64,000 nt of DNA from Palsa-1392 sp036490335 (GCA_036490335.1 DASXEB010000002.1:189398-253397); one strand, 5' to 3'; positions 34,818-43,737 are shown, counted from the first letter of the stretch. Notes: generated by a model from the sequence alone, not told the origin. Made by a program: numbers and translations.

Positions 34818-36626
34818 TCATTCTTGCTCAAGCGGAAGCTGCAAAATGCTCGCGTGTTCCGCGTCATGATAAATCCGGACATGAGCCGTCCGCGCATCCT
34901 TCGCGGTTTCTTCAGAGACGACGCCACCGGAGTTATAATTCTTTTCCGCCCAGATTGTGTTCGGCGACGAAACGACGAGACGAAGTCTGCTTCCTTTCAT
35001 CAATCTGCGCGCAACAAATAAACCCGGCGCGAGGTCGCAGGCGACGATCTCTCCCGGCCTGACGAGCTTTCCTTTGCTGAGTGACTCCCGATAACGCAGG
35101 CGGCAGGTATGACTCCAAAGCCTGATGCTCGTCCCGTCAGGCTCCATCTCGTAGAGATAAGCCTCCAGATCCGTGTCCGGCGTATCGAGCGAGAGCCATA
35201 ACTTTAGACTTGGACAACCGACCACCGGTGTCTCGTTAGGCAAAGCCTCGGTCTGATAGATCAGCCCGTCCTTGCCGATGCTTCGGGCATAAGTCTGATC
35301 GACGAGCTCGGTCGCATCGTTCGACTTCATATCCACAAGCTCTCCTCGATGCAATTCAAGCGGGTCATAGGTGTAACTGTCGCTCCCCTGCACCGGATGT
35401 TGCCGCGTAAGCATGCCGGCATGAGCCAGGCCGTTGCCATCGCCGTCTTTGGAATCGAGATAGTAAGTCGTTCCTTTGTTCGTTAGGGCAGAAAGGCTGT
35501 CGGCATATTCCCATTCTCCGTTCGCGCCGGTGTTCCCCGCCGGGAGAAGGTAGTAGGCGACTTGCTTCTTCAAAAAGGAGGGCTTGGGCCCGTTTTTCAT
35601 CGTCCAGTCATACCACTGACGGTGAAGATCCTTCAGGTCGAGCAGGGACGCGGGGCCAAACTTCACTCCGCCCACTTCGTCTTCGGGCACGCGCGTGCCG
35701 GCGTGATCCCAGGGCCCGATTACGAGATAATGCTTCAGGAGCGCGTCATGATTGCCATGCTGGAAGTGCTCGCGGTAGTAAGTCAAAGCGCCAAATTCTT
35801 CCTCATCGTACTGCCCGGTAATAGTAAGGATGGGAATGGATATCTTCTCATACTGACGCGCCGTCGGAGTCAGGCTGCGGTAATAAGAGTCATAGGCCGG
35901 ATGGCGGATGAGGAGCTGGAAAGTTGGGAATGGATTTCCGAGATAGGCGTCGAGAGAATTGAAGGGAATGTGGTGTTGGTAAGCGGAAAAAAACTTTGCC
36001 GCCCAGAAGTCGGAGTCCTCGTAGAGTTGGGCCTGGGCAGTCTTCCCATTGGTCAGGCTGAGCCAGCGCACCAGATGTGGCTGGCCAATCCCATTGTAGT
36101 CAGGCACGTCGATCCCCGGGCAGGCGGCAGCCGCTGGCGCGATCGTGGCCAGATGCGGCGGGAGTTCCTTCGCCGTCGCCCACTGATCGAAGCCGGCGTA
36201 GGAGCCGCCCCACATCCCGACGTGGCCATCGCAGAATGGCTGGCGCGCGAGCCACTCGACGGCGTCATAGTTATCCTCTGCCTCGTGAATCCACGGCTCG
36301 AACGTTCCTCCCGAGTTACCCCGCCCCCGCACATCGACGGCCGCGAAAACATAATCGTGCGCGGCAAAGTAGGCCGCGAAGTTGTGAGCGCTATCGGCCA
36401 TGTAAGGCGTAGCGATAACGATCACGGGAGTCTTGTGCTCGCCGCCGCCTTTGGAAGGTTGAGGAAGGTAGAGCGTGGCATTCAGCCTGACTCCATCTCG
36501 CATCGGAATCCTTACTTGCAGCTTTGCTGTGTAGTCAGCCGCCGACGGCAATTTTTCGGCTGAGGCGAGTTGCGCACCGAGAAGCGCAAAGCAGGCCGAG
36601 AGATTTAGAAGCCACGCCTTTCCCAT
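34818..36626 (-). CDS. CocE/NonD-family exported hydrolase (X-Pro dipeptidyl-peptidase S15-like)
   Basis: 602 residues from the ATG at 36626 (MGKAWLLNLSACFALLGAQL), giving a signal peptide. Alpha/beta-hydrolase core: VRIPMRDGVRLNATLYLP, AAVDVRGRGNSGG, GMWGGSYAGFDQW (nucleophile Ser), ITGQYDEEEFG (acid) and VIGPWDHAGTR (His). The C-terminal jelly roll (VGCPSLKLWLSLDTPDTDLE ... SRLRLVVSSPN) is the Xaa-Pro DAP C-terminal domain. It cleaves an ester or peptide bond in the periplasm. The longer frame to 36716 would encode reverse-strand remnants of an S74 gene and is rejected. Confidence 0.85.
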   Translation of the reverse strand: MGKAWLLNLSACFALLGAQLASAEKLPSAADYTAKLQVRIPMRDGVRLNATLYLPQPSKGGGEHKTPVIVIATPYMADSAHNFAAYFAAHDYVFAAVDVRGRGNSGGTFEPWIHEAEDNYDAVEWLARQPFCDGHVGMWGGSYAGFDQWATAKELPPHLATIAPAAAACPGIDVPDYNGIGQPHLVRWLSLTNGKTAQAQLYEDSDFWAAKFFSAYQHHIPFNSLDAYLGNPFPTFQLLIRHPAYDSYYRSLTPTARQYEKISIPILTITGQYDEEEFGALTYYREHFQHGNHDALLKHYLVIGPWDHAGTRVPEDEVGGVKFGPASLLDLKDLHRQWYDWTMKNGPKPSFLKKQVAYYLLPAGNTGANGEWEYADSLSALTNKGTTYYLDSKDGDGNGLAHAGMLTRQHPVQGSDSYTYDPLELHRGELVDMKSNDATELVDQTYARSIGKDGLIYQTEALPNETPVVGCPSLKLWLSLDTPDTDLEAYLYEMEPDGTSIRLWSHTCRLRYRESLSKGKLVRPGEIVACDLAPGLFVARRLMKGSRLRLVVSSPNTIWAEKNYNSGGVVSEETAKDARTAHVRIYHDAEHASILQLPLEQE

Positions 36627-36687
36627 CCGTCCATGCAACCCGGCTGGGCGCGCCAAGACAAGATTTTTCGATTTTCCCTTTCTGGGC

Positions 36688-36732
36688 AACGCGATGTTGC
36701 TCAACGAATTTCTCAAAGATCATCACAAGAGG
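36688..36732 (+). pseudogene. 45-bp fragment of an S74-chaperone gene
   Basis: Plus strand reads NAMLLNEFLKDHHKR, the same stretch found at the 3' ends of the genes at 40094-41353 and 38635-38961 (NAMLLNEFLKEHRKV), with very similar DNA. Nothing of the gene is present on either side. The diverged TCGATAGTAAG repeat tail follows at 36763-36785. Confidence 0.65.
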
Positions 36733-36909
36733 ACGGGACCTCTCAGACGCAGCCGTTCAGTTGGATCGATAGTAAGTTTTGCCCCCTATTTCCACCCCGT
36801 CGTGCAGTGACTTTACGCGAAAGAGCCCGGCCGTTGCTTCGCAGCCGTTACGGCAGAATTTTCTTTATCTTCTTTACTTCTCCGCCTCGCTCGCGCTAGA
36901 ACTTGGGTC

Positions 36910-38583
36910 ATGAAGACCTTGCTCCGCCTTTATCTCTTCTCCTGCGTTCTGGCCTTCCTGTTCCCCCTGACGAGCCGGGCTGGCAGTGCCACATGGGCAA
37001 CGAATCCTTCGAGTAGCGATTGGAATACGGCTACTAACTGGACGCCGCAGACGGTGCCGAACTCGGAGACGGATGTTGCGACCTTCGGTACATCGACGGT
37101 GACGAATCTCTCTATTACCGATGCGAGTGTAAGTCTCGACAGCGCGATTTTTAACAGCGGTGCGCCGCCCTACACGCTTACGATTCAGATCTACAACCTA
37201 TTCTTCTATGGCGCGGGGATCGTGAACAACTCAGGCTCGGTGCAGTCGATTGTTGCTCCGGATACCGACGAAAATGCCGTCGCCCTCTTCTTCTATAACA
37301 GCTCTACAGCTGGCAATATGATCACGGTCAGCACTATCGGTGGAGCGATTGAATTCTTCGACGCTTCCTCCGCGAACACGGCGACGCTCAATCTTACGAC
37401 TGGATCCCTCCAAGCCCAGTTGGACTTTTGGGATTCGAGCACAGCAGCGAATGCTACTATTAACGCCAGCAATGACGCGACCATTAATTTTTTTAATAGT
37501 GCGAGTGGTGGAAATTCAACCCTGAACCTTACCAGCGCGGCCTTTGCAATTTTTGACGGCAGCAACAAGGCTGAGCACATGAACGGTAACTGTGCCGGTG
37601 GGCAGGGAGAGTATTCTTCCCAGATTGACTTCCAGGGCTCGTCCGACGCCGGGGATGGCACTTTCACGGCCGTGGGCGGAAGCACGAGCGGCGAAATAGG
37701 CGGCTTCATCCTCCTCGACAGCATCGCCACGGCAGACAAGGCCACCTTCATCATCAACGGTGGCATGGGAGCAGGACTGAGCGGAACGGAGCTATTCTTC
37801 ATGGACTCCGCCACGGCAGCCAATGCAAACATCACGGCAAATGGCGGAGTGGATGGCTCGCAAGGTGGCGCAATCGTCTTTGCCAAGAAATCTAAAGGCG
37901 GAAAGGCCAGCATCATGCTCAATGGCAATGCCGTGCTGGACATCACCAGGCACCGTAACCCTGGAGTAACGATCGGCTCATTAGCTGGCGCAGGCTCAGT
38001 CCTGCTTGCAGCGAACACGCTCACCATTGGCAGCAACAACCAGAGCACCACCTTTTCTGGCGTGATCGAGGGCACCGGAGGCCTAACGAAAAGCGGGACC
38101 GGCACACTCGTACTCGATGGAATCAATACCTACACGGGCACGACAACCGTGAACGGAGGCATCCTGGGCGGCGGCGGCTTAATTGCTGGCACGCTCACTG
38201 TCGCGGCCAACGCCACGATCGCTCCGGCGGCCGGCACCGCAACTTCCGTGACCCTGAAGATCAAGAAAGGCGTCACCTTCCAAGCGAGCAGCAGTTACAA
38301 CTGCCTGCTCTCCGGCAAAGGACGCAAAGTGAAGAGCGACCAGATCGCCGCCAAAGGCGTCACCATCGGGAGCGGCGCGCAATTCATCCTCACCGATCAA
38401 ATCACCGGCAAGCTGCCTAGCGGCACCAGTTTCACCGTCATCAGCAACACCGCGAACACACCGATCAGCGGCACCTTCGCCAACCTTGCCGACGGCGCCA
38501 TCGTCACCGCGGGCAACACCAAATTGCAAGCCAGCTACGAAGGCGGCGACGGCAACGATCTCACCCTCACTGTCGTGCAGTAA
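36910..38583 (+). CDS. Secreted PATR (autotransporter-associated repeat) protein
   Basis: 557 residues, with a signal peptide (MKTLLRLYLFSCVLAFLFPL). The body is asparagine/threonine-rich beta-helix with SGVIEGTGGLTKSGTGTLVL then NTYTGTTTVNGG, the PATR passenger repeat (TIGR02601 type). No outer-membrane beta-barrel follows, so it is a secreted or surface protein rather than a complete autotransporter. The C-terminal part ends GGDGNDLTLTVVQ, a common end in such verrucomicrobial proteins. It lies between two fragments of an S74-type gene (36688 and 38635), as if inserted or shuffled there. Confidence 0.8.
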   Translation: MKTLLRLYLFSCVLAFLFPLTSRAGSATWATNPSSSDWNTATNWTPQTVPNSETDVATFGTSTVTNLSITDASVSLDSAIFNSGAPPYTLTIQIYNLFFYGAGIVNNSGSVQSIVAPDTDENAVALFFYNSSTAGNMITVSTIGGAIEFFDASSANTATLNLTTGSLQAQLDFWDSSTAANATINASNDATINFFNSASGGNSTLNLTSAAFAIFDGSNKAEHMNGNCAGGQGEYSSQIDFQGSSDAGDGTFTAVGGSTSGEIGGFILLDSIATADKATFIINGGMGAGLSGTELFFMDSATAANANITANGGVDGSQGGAIVFAKKSKGGKASIMLNGNAVLDITRHRNPGVTIGSLAGAGSVLLAANTLTIGSNNQSTTFSGVIEGTGGLTKSGTGTLVLDGINTYTGTTTVNGGILGGGGLIAGTLTVAANATIAPAAGTATSVTLKIKKGVTFQASSSYNCLLSGKGRKVKSDQIAAKGVTIGSGAQFILTDQITGKLPSGTSFTVISNTANTPISGTFANLADGAIVTAGNTKLQASYEGGDGNDLTLTVVQ

Positions 38584-38634
38584 GCCCGAGATCCCGAAGG
38601 CGAAGCTAATCTGTTACTTTAACCTGTTACCTCA

Positions 38635-38961
38635 GCTAAGAAAGAGCTGGACTCGTTAGGCACGCCGCAATTTGGCCTCGTCGCCGAAGAGGTGGCGAAG
38701 GTCGATCCCGATCTGGTGGCGCGCGACGACAGCGGCAAGCCTTACACCGTGCGCTACGAAGCGGTGAACGCGATGTTGCTCAACGAATTTCTCAAGGAGC
38801 ATCGCAAGGTGGAGACGCAGCAGGATGAGATCGGCGAGATGAAAGCCGCACTCGCCGAGTTGAAAGCGACCGTGGCGAAGCAGAGCGCGCTGATCGAGAA
38901 AGTGAGCGCACAGGTGCAGATTAAGACCGGCCACGCGCAAGTCGTCTCGACTAACGAGTAA
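38635..38961 (+). pseudogene. 3' fragment of a YadA-head/S74-chaperone gene
   Basis: The frame AKKELDSLGTPQFGLVAEEV, AKVDPDLVARDDSGKPYTVR, then AMLLNEFLKEHRKVETQQDE and ending KTGHAQVVSTNE matches the last 110 residues of the gene at 40094-41353 almost word for word. There is no head domain, no signal peptide and no start. The coiled-coil tail is like that of 39028-40026. It is the leftover of a third copy of this gene family. Confidence 0.75.
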
Positions 38962-39027
38962 AGGACTCGGCCCGCTCGGCGCGCGATTAAGCTTGCTCTC
39001 GCGCTGCCCATTTTGTCAGAATCGGGC

Positions 39028-40026
39028 ATGAAAACATCCCGCGCCTCCGCTCTTGGCCTCGTTGCCGTCCTCGTCCTTCCTGGCCTTGCTCTCGCTGTCG
39101 ACCCGCCGCCTGGAGGTGCTTATCCGAACCAGACTACTGCCTTAGGCCAAGATGCGCTTTTTAGCTTATCCACCGGTATCAGCGAAAATACTGCGTTAGG
39201 GTTTGACGCCCTGTACTACAATACAACCGGATCAGGTAATACCGCCGTCGGGTGCCAGGCGCTCATTAGCAACACGACAGGCGGAGGCCTCACTGCACTC
39301 GGTTCCGATGCGTTATATGGGAACACGACGGGTAGCTTTAATATTGCGGTGGGGGATGATGCCCTCGTTGCAAATAAGACCGGTCGAGAAAACGTCGCCA
39401 TCGGTTCTTCAGTTCTGGAGGCTGCCACAACCGCTATTCAAAATACGGCGATCGGTTACGCCGCGATGGCCGACGATCAAACGGGGTCGTCAAATACGGT
39501 GGTCGGTGCGGGGGCATTGGCGTTCAACGCTAGTGGGAGCAAGAATGCCGCATTCGGAGATGCCGTGATGGGAATGGGCGGCGGCGATAACAACGTCGCG
39601 CTAGGCTACGGCGCGGCCTACAGCACGACAGGCTCAAATAACATCGCTATCGGCTACAATGGCGGCTTTAACCTCACGAAGGGCGACAACAACATCGAGA
39701 TCGGCAACGAGGGAGTGAAGAACGATGCCAACCTAATCCGCATTGGCGACACAGCGACGCAAAAGAAGACCTTCATCGCCGGGATCAGCGGCGTGAAGAT
39801 TTCCAACGGCGTAGCGGTCGTGATCAACAAACAAGGCCAGCTCGGCGTGGCCGCTTCCACGGAGAACGCCGAAAACACCCAGCTCCGCCGGGAATTGACC
39901 GAGGAGCAGCGCGAGGTCGCGGCGCTCGAAGCCAAGGTCGCCAGCCTGGAGGCGACGGTCGAGAAAGTCAGCGCACAGGTGCAGATTAAGACCGCCAGCG
40001 CCCGGTTCGTCTCGGCTAACGAGTAA
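39028..40026 (+). CDS. Secreted YadA-head-like repeat protein without S74 domain
   Basis: 332 residues from the ATG at 39028 (MKTSRASALGLVAVLVLPGL), with a signal peptide. About twelve left-handed beta-roll repeats of the NTAxGxxAL type: ENTALGFDALYYNTTGSG, NTAVGCQAL, FNIAVGDDAL, ENVAIGSSVL, NNIAIGYNGG. Then KKTFIAGISGVKISNGVAVV leads to a coiled coil (ENTQLRRELTEEQREVAALE). In its neighbour this position holds an S74 intramolecular chaperone, which is absent here. It probably trimerises outside the cell. Its end, ANE plus TAA, overlaps a one-mismatch copy of the dispersed motif. Confidence 0.8.
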   Translation: MKTSRASALGLVAVLVLPGLALAVDPPPGGAYPNQTTALGQDALFSLSTGISENTALGFDALYYNTTGSGNTAVGCQALISNTTGGGLTALGSDALYGNTTGSFNIAVGDDALVANKTGRENVAIGSSVLEAATTAIQNTAIGYAAMADDQTGSSNTVVGAGALAFNASGSKNAAFGDAVMGMGGGDNNVALGYGAAYSTTGSNNIAIGYNGGFNLTKGDNNIEIGNEGVKNDANLIRIGDTATQKKTFIAGISGVKISNGVAVVINKQGQLGVAASTENAENTQLRRELTEEQREVAALEAKVASLEATVEKVSAQVQIKTASARFVSANE

Positions 40027-40093
40027 AGGACTCGGCTCGCTCGGCCCGCGATTAAGCTTGCTTCGGCGCTGCTTGTTTGGCAGACTCGCGGGC

Positions 40094-41353
40094 ATGAAAA
40101 CATCCCGCGCCTCCGTTCTTAGCCTCGTCGCCGCGCTGGTTCTTCCTTCTGCCGTTTTGGCCGTAGAGCCTCCGCCGGGCGTAGGGTATGCCAATGATAA
40201 TACGGCGCTCGGTGACGAGGCGCTCTCCCCCGATGATCCGCCGCCTGATAACACCGCGTTAGGTTATCAGGCTCTTTACGGAAACGCGGGAGCAGAAAAC
40301 ACGGCCGTCGGCTCCCATGCGCTCGCAGGAAGCGCGACGGGCTCGGGCGATGTGGCTGTCGGCTTCCAAGCTCTACTCAGCAATACCAGTGGAAATTACA
40401 ATATCGCCATCGGTAACAATGCGATGGTTTCCAATACGAAGGGCGTGGGGAACGTAGCCATAGGTTACACGGCACTGGAGAATGGAACGACAGCGTCCGA
40501 TAACGTGGCCTGTGGATTTGGGGCGATGGTATTCAATAGCACTGGCGACAGCGACACCGCGATAGGCAATGACGCGATGGCCAATTCGTCCGGCAGCGAA
40601 AATACTGCCGTAGGCGACGAAGCGATGAACGGTGCGAACGGGAGCAATAATACCGCCGTGGGTGGCTTCGCCGGGTTGAATTTCGCTGGCAACGGCAACA
40701 TTGCCTTGGGTTATTTCTCTGGCGAGAAGGTGACCAACGGATCGAATAATATTGAGATCGGCAACCAAGGTGCCAAAAGCGACGCCAATTACATCCGCAT
40801 CGGCGACATTAAGACGCAAAAGAAAACCTTCATTGCCGGCATCAATGGCGTCACGGTCTCCAGCGGGGTCGCAGTCGTCGTCGATAAAATGGGCCAGCTC
40901 GGCGTGGCGACTTCCTCAGCGCGTTTCAAGGATGACATCAAGCCGATGAAAGATGCGAGCGATGTGCTCTTGTCGCTCCAGCCGGTCACCTTTCGCTACA
41001 AGAAAGAACTGGACTCGTTAGGCACGCCGCAGTTCGGCCTGGTCGCCGAGCAGGTGGCGAAGGTAGATCCCGATCTGGTGGCGCGAGATGAGTCGGGCCA
41101 GCCTTACACCGTGCGCTACGAAGCGGTCAACGCGATGTTGCTTAACGAATTTCTGAAGGAGCATCGCAAGGTCGAGCAACTTGAAGCGACCGTGAGTGAG
41201 CTAAAAGCTGAGGCCGCGCGCGAGGCCAGCCTGGAGGCGACGGTTGGGGAGCTGAAAGCCGCGCTCAAACAACAGGCTGCCCAGATTCAGACAGTCAGCG
41301 CCCGGGAGGAAGATGGCCGCACCGCATCGCGGTTGACCTCGGCTAACGAGTGA
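40094..41353 (+). CDS. Secreted YadA-head-like protein with S74 auto-processing chaperone
   Basis: 419 residues from the ATG at 40094 (MKTSRASVLSLVAALVLPSA). Signal peptide, about twelve NTAxGxxA beta-roll repeats (40-250), then KKTFIAGINGVTVSSGVAVV and an S74 domain from about 275: SSARFKDDIKPMKDASDVLL, PVTFRYKKELD, FGLVAEQVAKVDPDLV. S74 domains fold trimers and cleave themselves off at a Ser in the S-x-x-R/K-F-K-x-D-I region. A coiled-coil tail follows. The two genes are adjacent, share the leader and tail, and arose by duplication; one motif copy (41015) encodes DSLGTP inside the chaperone. Confidence 0.82.
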   Translation: MKTSRASVLSLVAALVLPSAVLAVEPPPGVGYANDNTALGDEALSPDDPPPDNTALGYQALYGNAGAENTAVGSHALAGSATGSGDVAVGFQALLSNTSGNYNIAIGNNAMVSNTKGVGNVAIGYTALENGTTASDNVACGFGAMVFNSTGDSDTAIGNDAMANSSGSENTAVGDEAMNGANGSNNTAVGGFAGLNFAGNGNIALGYFSGEKVTNGSNNIEIGNQGAKSDANYIRIGDIKTQKKTFIAGINGVTVSSGVAVVVDKMGQLGVATSSARFKDDIKPMKDASDVLLSLQPVTFRYKKELDSLGTPQFGLVAEQVAKVDPDLVARDESGQPYTVRYEAVNAMLLNEFLKEHRKVEQLEATVSELKAEAAREASLEATVGELKAALKQQAAQIQTVSAREEDGRTASRLTSANE

Positions 41354-41399
41354 ATGCGCGGCATGGCGGGCATCCGTTTTAGATTTAGGCAGATTCCTT

Positions 41400-41489
41400 T
41401 CATCGCTCGTTTTTCCTCAGCAGATTTGGTATTTGCTCCCCGCCATAGATGACGCCGGTGTCGATCATCGCGGAGGGTTTTGCGGACAC
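41400..41489 (-). pseudogene. Methylase N-terminal relic, second locus
   Basis: The minus strand reads VSAKPSAMIDTGVIYGGEQI, then PNLLRKNER and a stop. It is the same relic as at 17477-17584 (AKPSSLIDTRVIYRGEQP). In both cases it is followed upstream by a 21-bp repeat field. The catalytic part is absent. Confidence 0.6.
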
Positions 41490-41549
41490 AGACGGGAGGT
41501 TAGCGGTTGAGGCGACGAGTTGGCAAGGAATTTGCGAGTTTAGAGCCGG

Positions 41550-41866
41550 ACAGCGGCCCAAATGCAACTTTGGGAAAGGTTCAACAAGGACTTTGAAGCC
41601 TTGAACAGGCGCTGTGGAAAGACAGGCGGCCCCTGTTGAAGGATCAACAGCCTCTGGGAAAGATTGAGAAATCGTTAGCCGTCAACGGGAAGAGATTTCC
41701 TGTCTTTCAACAGCCTGCGCCTGTCTTTGAACAGGGGCTGGGCGTTCTTCAACAGCCTCTGGCCGTCTTTCAACAGACATTATTTGTCTTTCAACAGAGT
41801 CTGTTGAAAGACGGGAAGAGGCTGTTGAAGTTCAGAAAGCGTCTGTTGAAACCTTTCCAGGCCACT
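41550..41866. repeat. About fifteen 21-bp tandem repeats
   Basis: Units at 41573, 41594, 41615, 41636, 41657, 41678, 41699, 41720, 41741, 41762, 41783, 41804, 41825 and 41846, each 21 bases. The best-conserved form is close to GCCGTCTTTCAACAGCCTCT plus G. Read forward they give a heptad rhythm (PVFQQPA PVFEQGL GVLQQPL AVFQQTL), which creates an 89-codon open frame from 41636 that I take to be a by-product. Together with the relic before it and an AT-rich patch (41900-42010) this fills the 656-bp gap between genes. Confidence 0.85.
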
Positions 41867-42009
41867 TCGGCGTCAATAATGAGCCAGACGAGCGGTTTCG
41901 ACTAGTGACGAAAAGTCGCCCTTTAAACTTTTTTCATTTATTTTCAAAAACTTCTACCTGCGACGATTTTCTCAGAAACACCATAAAAGCTAAAAACCTG
42001 AGGGTTAAC

Positions 42010-42678
42010 ATGTTGGCTCCGACGGTTGGCATTACCCATGCTAACCAGGCAGGCATGCAAATAACAAAAGCAGCCATAACATGGCTATTACAACTACCAG
42101 ACATCATCATCTGCGCAATCGTGGATGTGATTATTCTGGCAATGACTGGCAACGCTAACTACACCTCGCCTTTACCGGTGCTGGTGGACGTGAAAGCTGC
42201 CAACGACGCGGCGAAAGCGGCTCTTGCCGCGGCCGCAGATGGGGGTCGCGTTTTAACCGCGATCAAAAACGCGAAGATGGCACAGTTGGTCGCAATAGTG
42301 CGACCGCTCGCCTACTACGTAACGGTCACCGCCAACGGTGACATGGCGATTCTGCTCTCGAGCGGTTTTCCCATTCAACAGCCAACCCGCCAGCCAATCG
42401 GTCCGCTCCCGACGCCAACCGCGCCGGTCGCGACCGCAGGCGAGATGTTCGGAACCTTCTTCGCCTCTACGGTGGCGATTAACGGCGCCTATATCTATAA
42501 CTGGCGCGTCGCGCTCGCAGCCACTCCCACGGTCTTCGTCTTCCAAAAACAGACGACCCGCGCGGACGTGGAAGTGACCGGCATGAACCGCGGCGATATT
42601 TATATCGTCCAGGTCAACGCCGTCGGCGCCGCCGGCCCGTCGGAGTATAGCGACGCGGCCAACATCACCGCGCCGTAA
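42010..42678 (+). CDS. FN3-like domain protein of unknown function
   Basis: 222 residues from the ATG at 42010 (MLAPTVGITHANQAGMQITK); the frame opens at 41905 in AT-rich sequence. The N-terminal helical half has ALLAMTGNANY-type text (VIILAMTGNANYTSPLPVLV), AALAAAADGGRVLTAIKNAK and YYVTVTANGDMAILLSSGFP. The C-terminal half is fibronectin type III-like (YNWRVALAATPTVFVFQKQT ... GDIYIVQVNAVGAAGPSEYS). This arrangement is known from small hypothetical proteins of Bacteroidetes and Verrucomicrobia. Probably structural or adhesive. A hairpin terminator follows at 42719. Confidence 0.65.
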   Translation: MLAPTVGITHANQAGMQITKAAITWLLQLPDIIICAIVDVIILAMTGNANYTSPLPVLVDVKAANDAAKAALAAAADGGRVLTAIKNAKMAQLVAIVRPLAYYVTVTANGDMAILLSSGFPIQQPTRQPIGPLPTPTAPVATAGEMFGTFFASTVAINGAYIYNWRVALAATPTVFVFQKQTTRADVEVTGMNRGDIYIVQVNAVGAAGPSEYSDAANITAP

Positions 42679-42718
42679 TCACCGGCCACGGGGCCTAACC
42701 AATAAAGGATAAAAGGGA

Positions 42719-42750
42719 AACGCGCGGGTCGCAAGGCTCGCGCGTTTTCT
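42719..42750 (+). terminator. Rho-independent terminator after the FN3-like gene
   Basis: AACGCGCG (42719-42726), 12-base loop, CGCGCGTT (42739-42746), then TTCT. It lies 40 bp after the stop. A one-mismatch motif copy (GCCTAACCAATAAAGGA) lies between the stop and the hairpin. Confidence 0.7.
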
Positions 42751-42950
42751 ATTTTTGTCAGGAGGGAAACTAAAGGCTTGTCCGATCATCGTGTGTCGTC
42801 GTAATCTTGCGCGATCCTACTCGCCTAACGAATGGAAAAGAATACTGGCAAGGATTCCTTCGAGGCGGTACCGAAGAAACAAACGTAGAGCACTGCTCGT
42901 TAGGCACACATCTTTACTCGTTAGTTGAGCAAAGGCAGAAAGGTGAATTT

Positions 42951-43006
42951 GGAAGCCAGAAAACCAGAAATATAAGGGCAAAACGTCCTTCCCTTTTCTG
43001 GCTTCC
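42951..43006. repeat. 13-bp perfect inverted repeat between convergent genes
   Basis: GGAAGCCAGAAAA (42951-42963) and TTTTCTGGCTTCC (42994-43006) are exact complements, separated by 30 bases. It lies 12 bp from the stop of the Cdd1-like gene and may be a bidirectional terminator. The rest of the 42751-43017 gap contains two opposed 9-mer copies (42823, 42897) and no gene I can support. Confidence 0.65.
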
Positions 43007-43017
43007 TGGTTTCTAAT

Positions 43018-43494
43018 TCATCCCCTCTTTCCGGGGCGGCCTTTGACTGGAACGCGGGCCTTTTGTCGACGTCGGCCTAACAACGCGGTGTCATAGCGCT
43101 GTTTGCGTTCGGCGGTGTAATGCCACCACGGGAGCGCGGGCGCTCCTTCCATGAAACGGACCGCGGAGATGAAGGTGTCGAGGACGCACGGATCCTGGCG
43201 AGTGCGCGTCTTCTCGCAGAGGGCCTGGTAAAGTGCGTGCGGGTCGCGACCGATAAGATCGCGCGGATTCCCGATCCCGATCCGACGGAAATCGCGCGCG
43301 AGCGACGCGCCGATGTTGGGAATCATTTCCAACTCGATCGCGGAATTTGGGTCGGCGGCTTTCGCAGTTCGCGAGGTTCGCACTTTGCGATCTGCGCGGG
43401 CGATCGTTGGCCCGCGATTTCTCCTTGTTCGTTCGTCCCGGCGTTTCGCTGCGCCCATTTGCTCTTGATTCGCCCGGCGAGGTTTGTCGGTCAT
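43018..43494 (-). CDS. Helix-hairpin-helix protein, Cdd1/pathogenicity-locus family
   Basis: 158 residues from the ATG at 43494 (MTDKPRRANQEQMGAAKRRD); the longer frame to 44121 is not coding-like. After a basic N-terminus the core reads IPNIGASLARDFRRIGIGNP, DLIGRDPHALYQALCEKTRT, DPCVLDTFISAVRFMEGAPA and LPWWHYTAERKQRYD. This is the family called pathogenicity locus or mitomycin-resistance-like; it probably binds nucleic acid through the HhH motif. It is convergent with the FN3-like gene. Confidence 0.75.
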   Translation of the reverse strand: MTDKPRRANQEQMGAAKRRDERTRRNRGPTIARADRKVRTSRTAKAADPNSAIELEMIPNIGASLARDFRRIGIGNPRDLIGRDPHALYQALCEKTRTRQDPCVLDTFISAVRFMEGAPALPWWHYTAERKQRYDTALLGRRRQKARVPVKGRPGKRG

Positions 43495-43737
43495 GATCGA
43501 AAAGAATCTGACCCCAAGCGCCGATGTCAACGACGGTTTTCCTGCACCGGTTTCCTCTGGCGAAATTGCCGCCGGCAAGCTCGAAAGAACGAGACGCTCG
43601 CGATCGCCAGGCCGTGCATGCCGCGGGCGCTGGTGTGTGGCCAGTCTGCGCGGCCGTGCCTGGACCTGTCGTCTTTTACTCGTTAGGCAAGACTGCATCC
43701 TTGCCACAAGCCTTCCTGCCTGCTCTTCTTTTTGCAA

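Noticed and set aside
41636..41905. 89-residue coding sequence with QQPL heptads
   Set aside because: The heptad pattern follows directly from the 21-bp DNA repeat, there is no ribosome-binding site, and the same effect appears in other frames at 17.6-18.6 kb.
42807..43016. 69-codon open frame between the FN3-like and Cdd1-like genes
   Set aside because: It is a translation of two motif copies and an inverted repeat; no coding bias.
43120..43686. 188-codon plus-strand frame opposite the Cdd1-like gene
   Set aside because: It is antisense to a recognisable protein and has no domain of its own.
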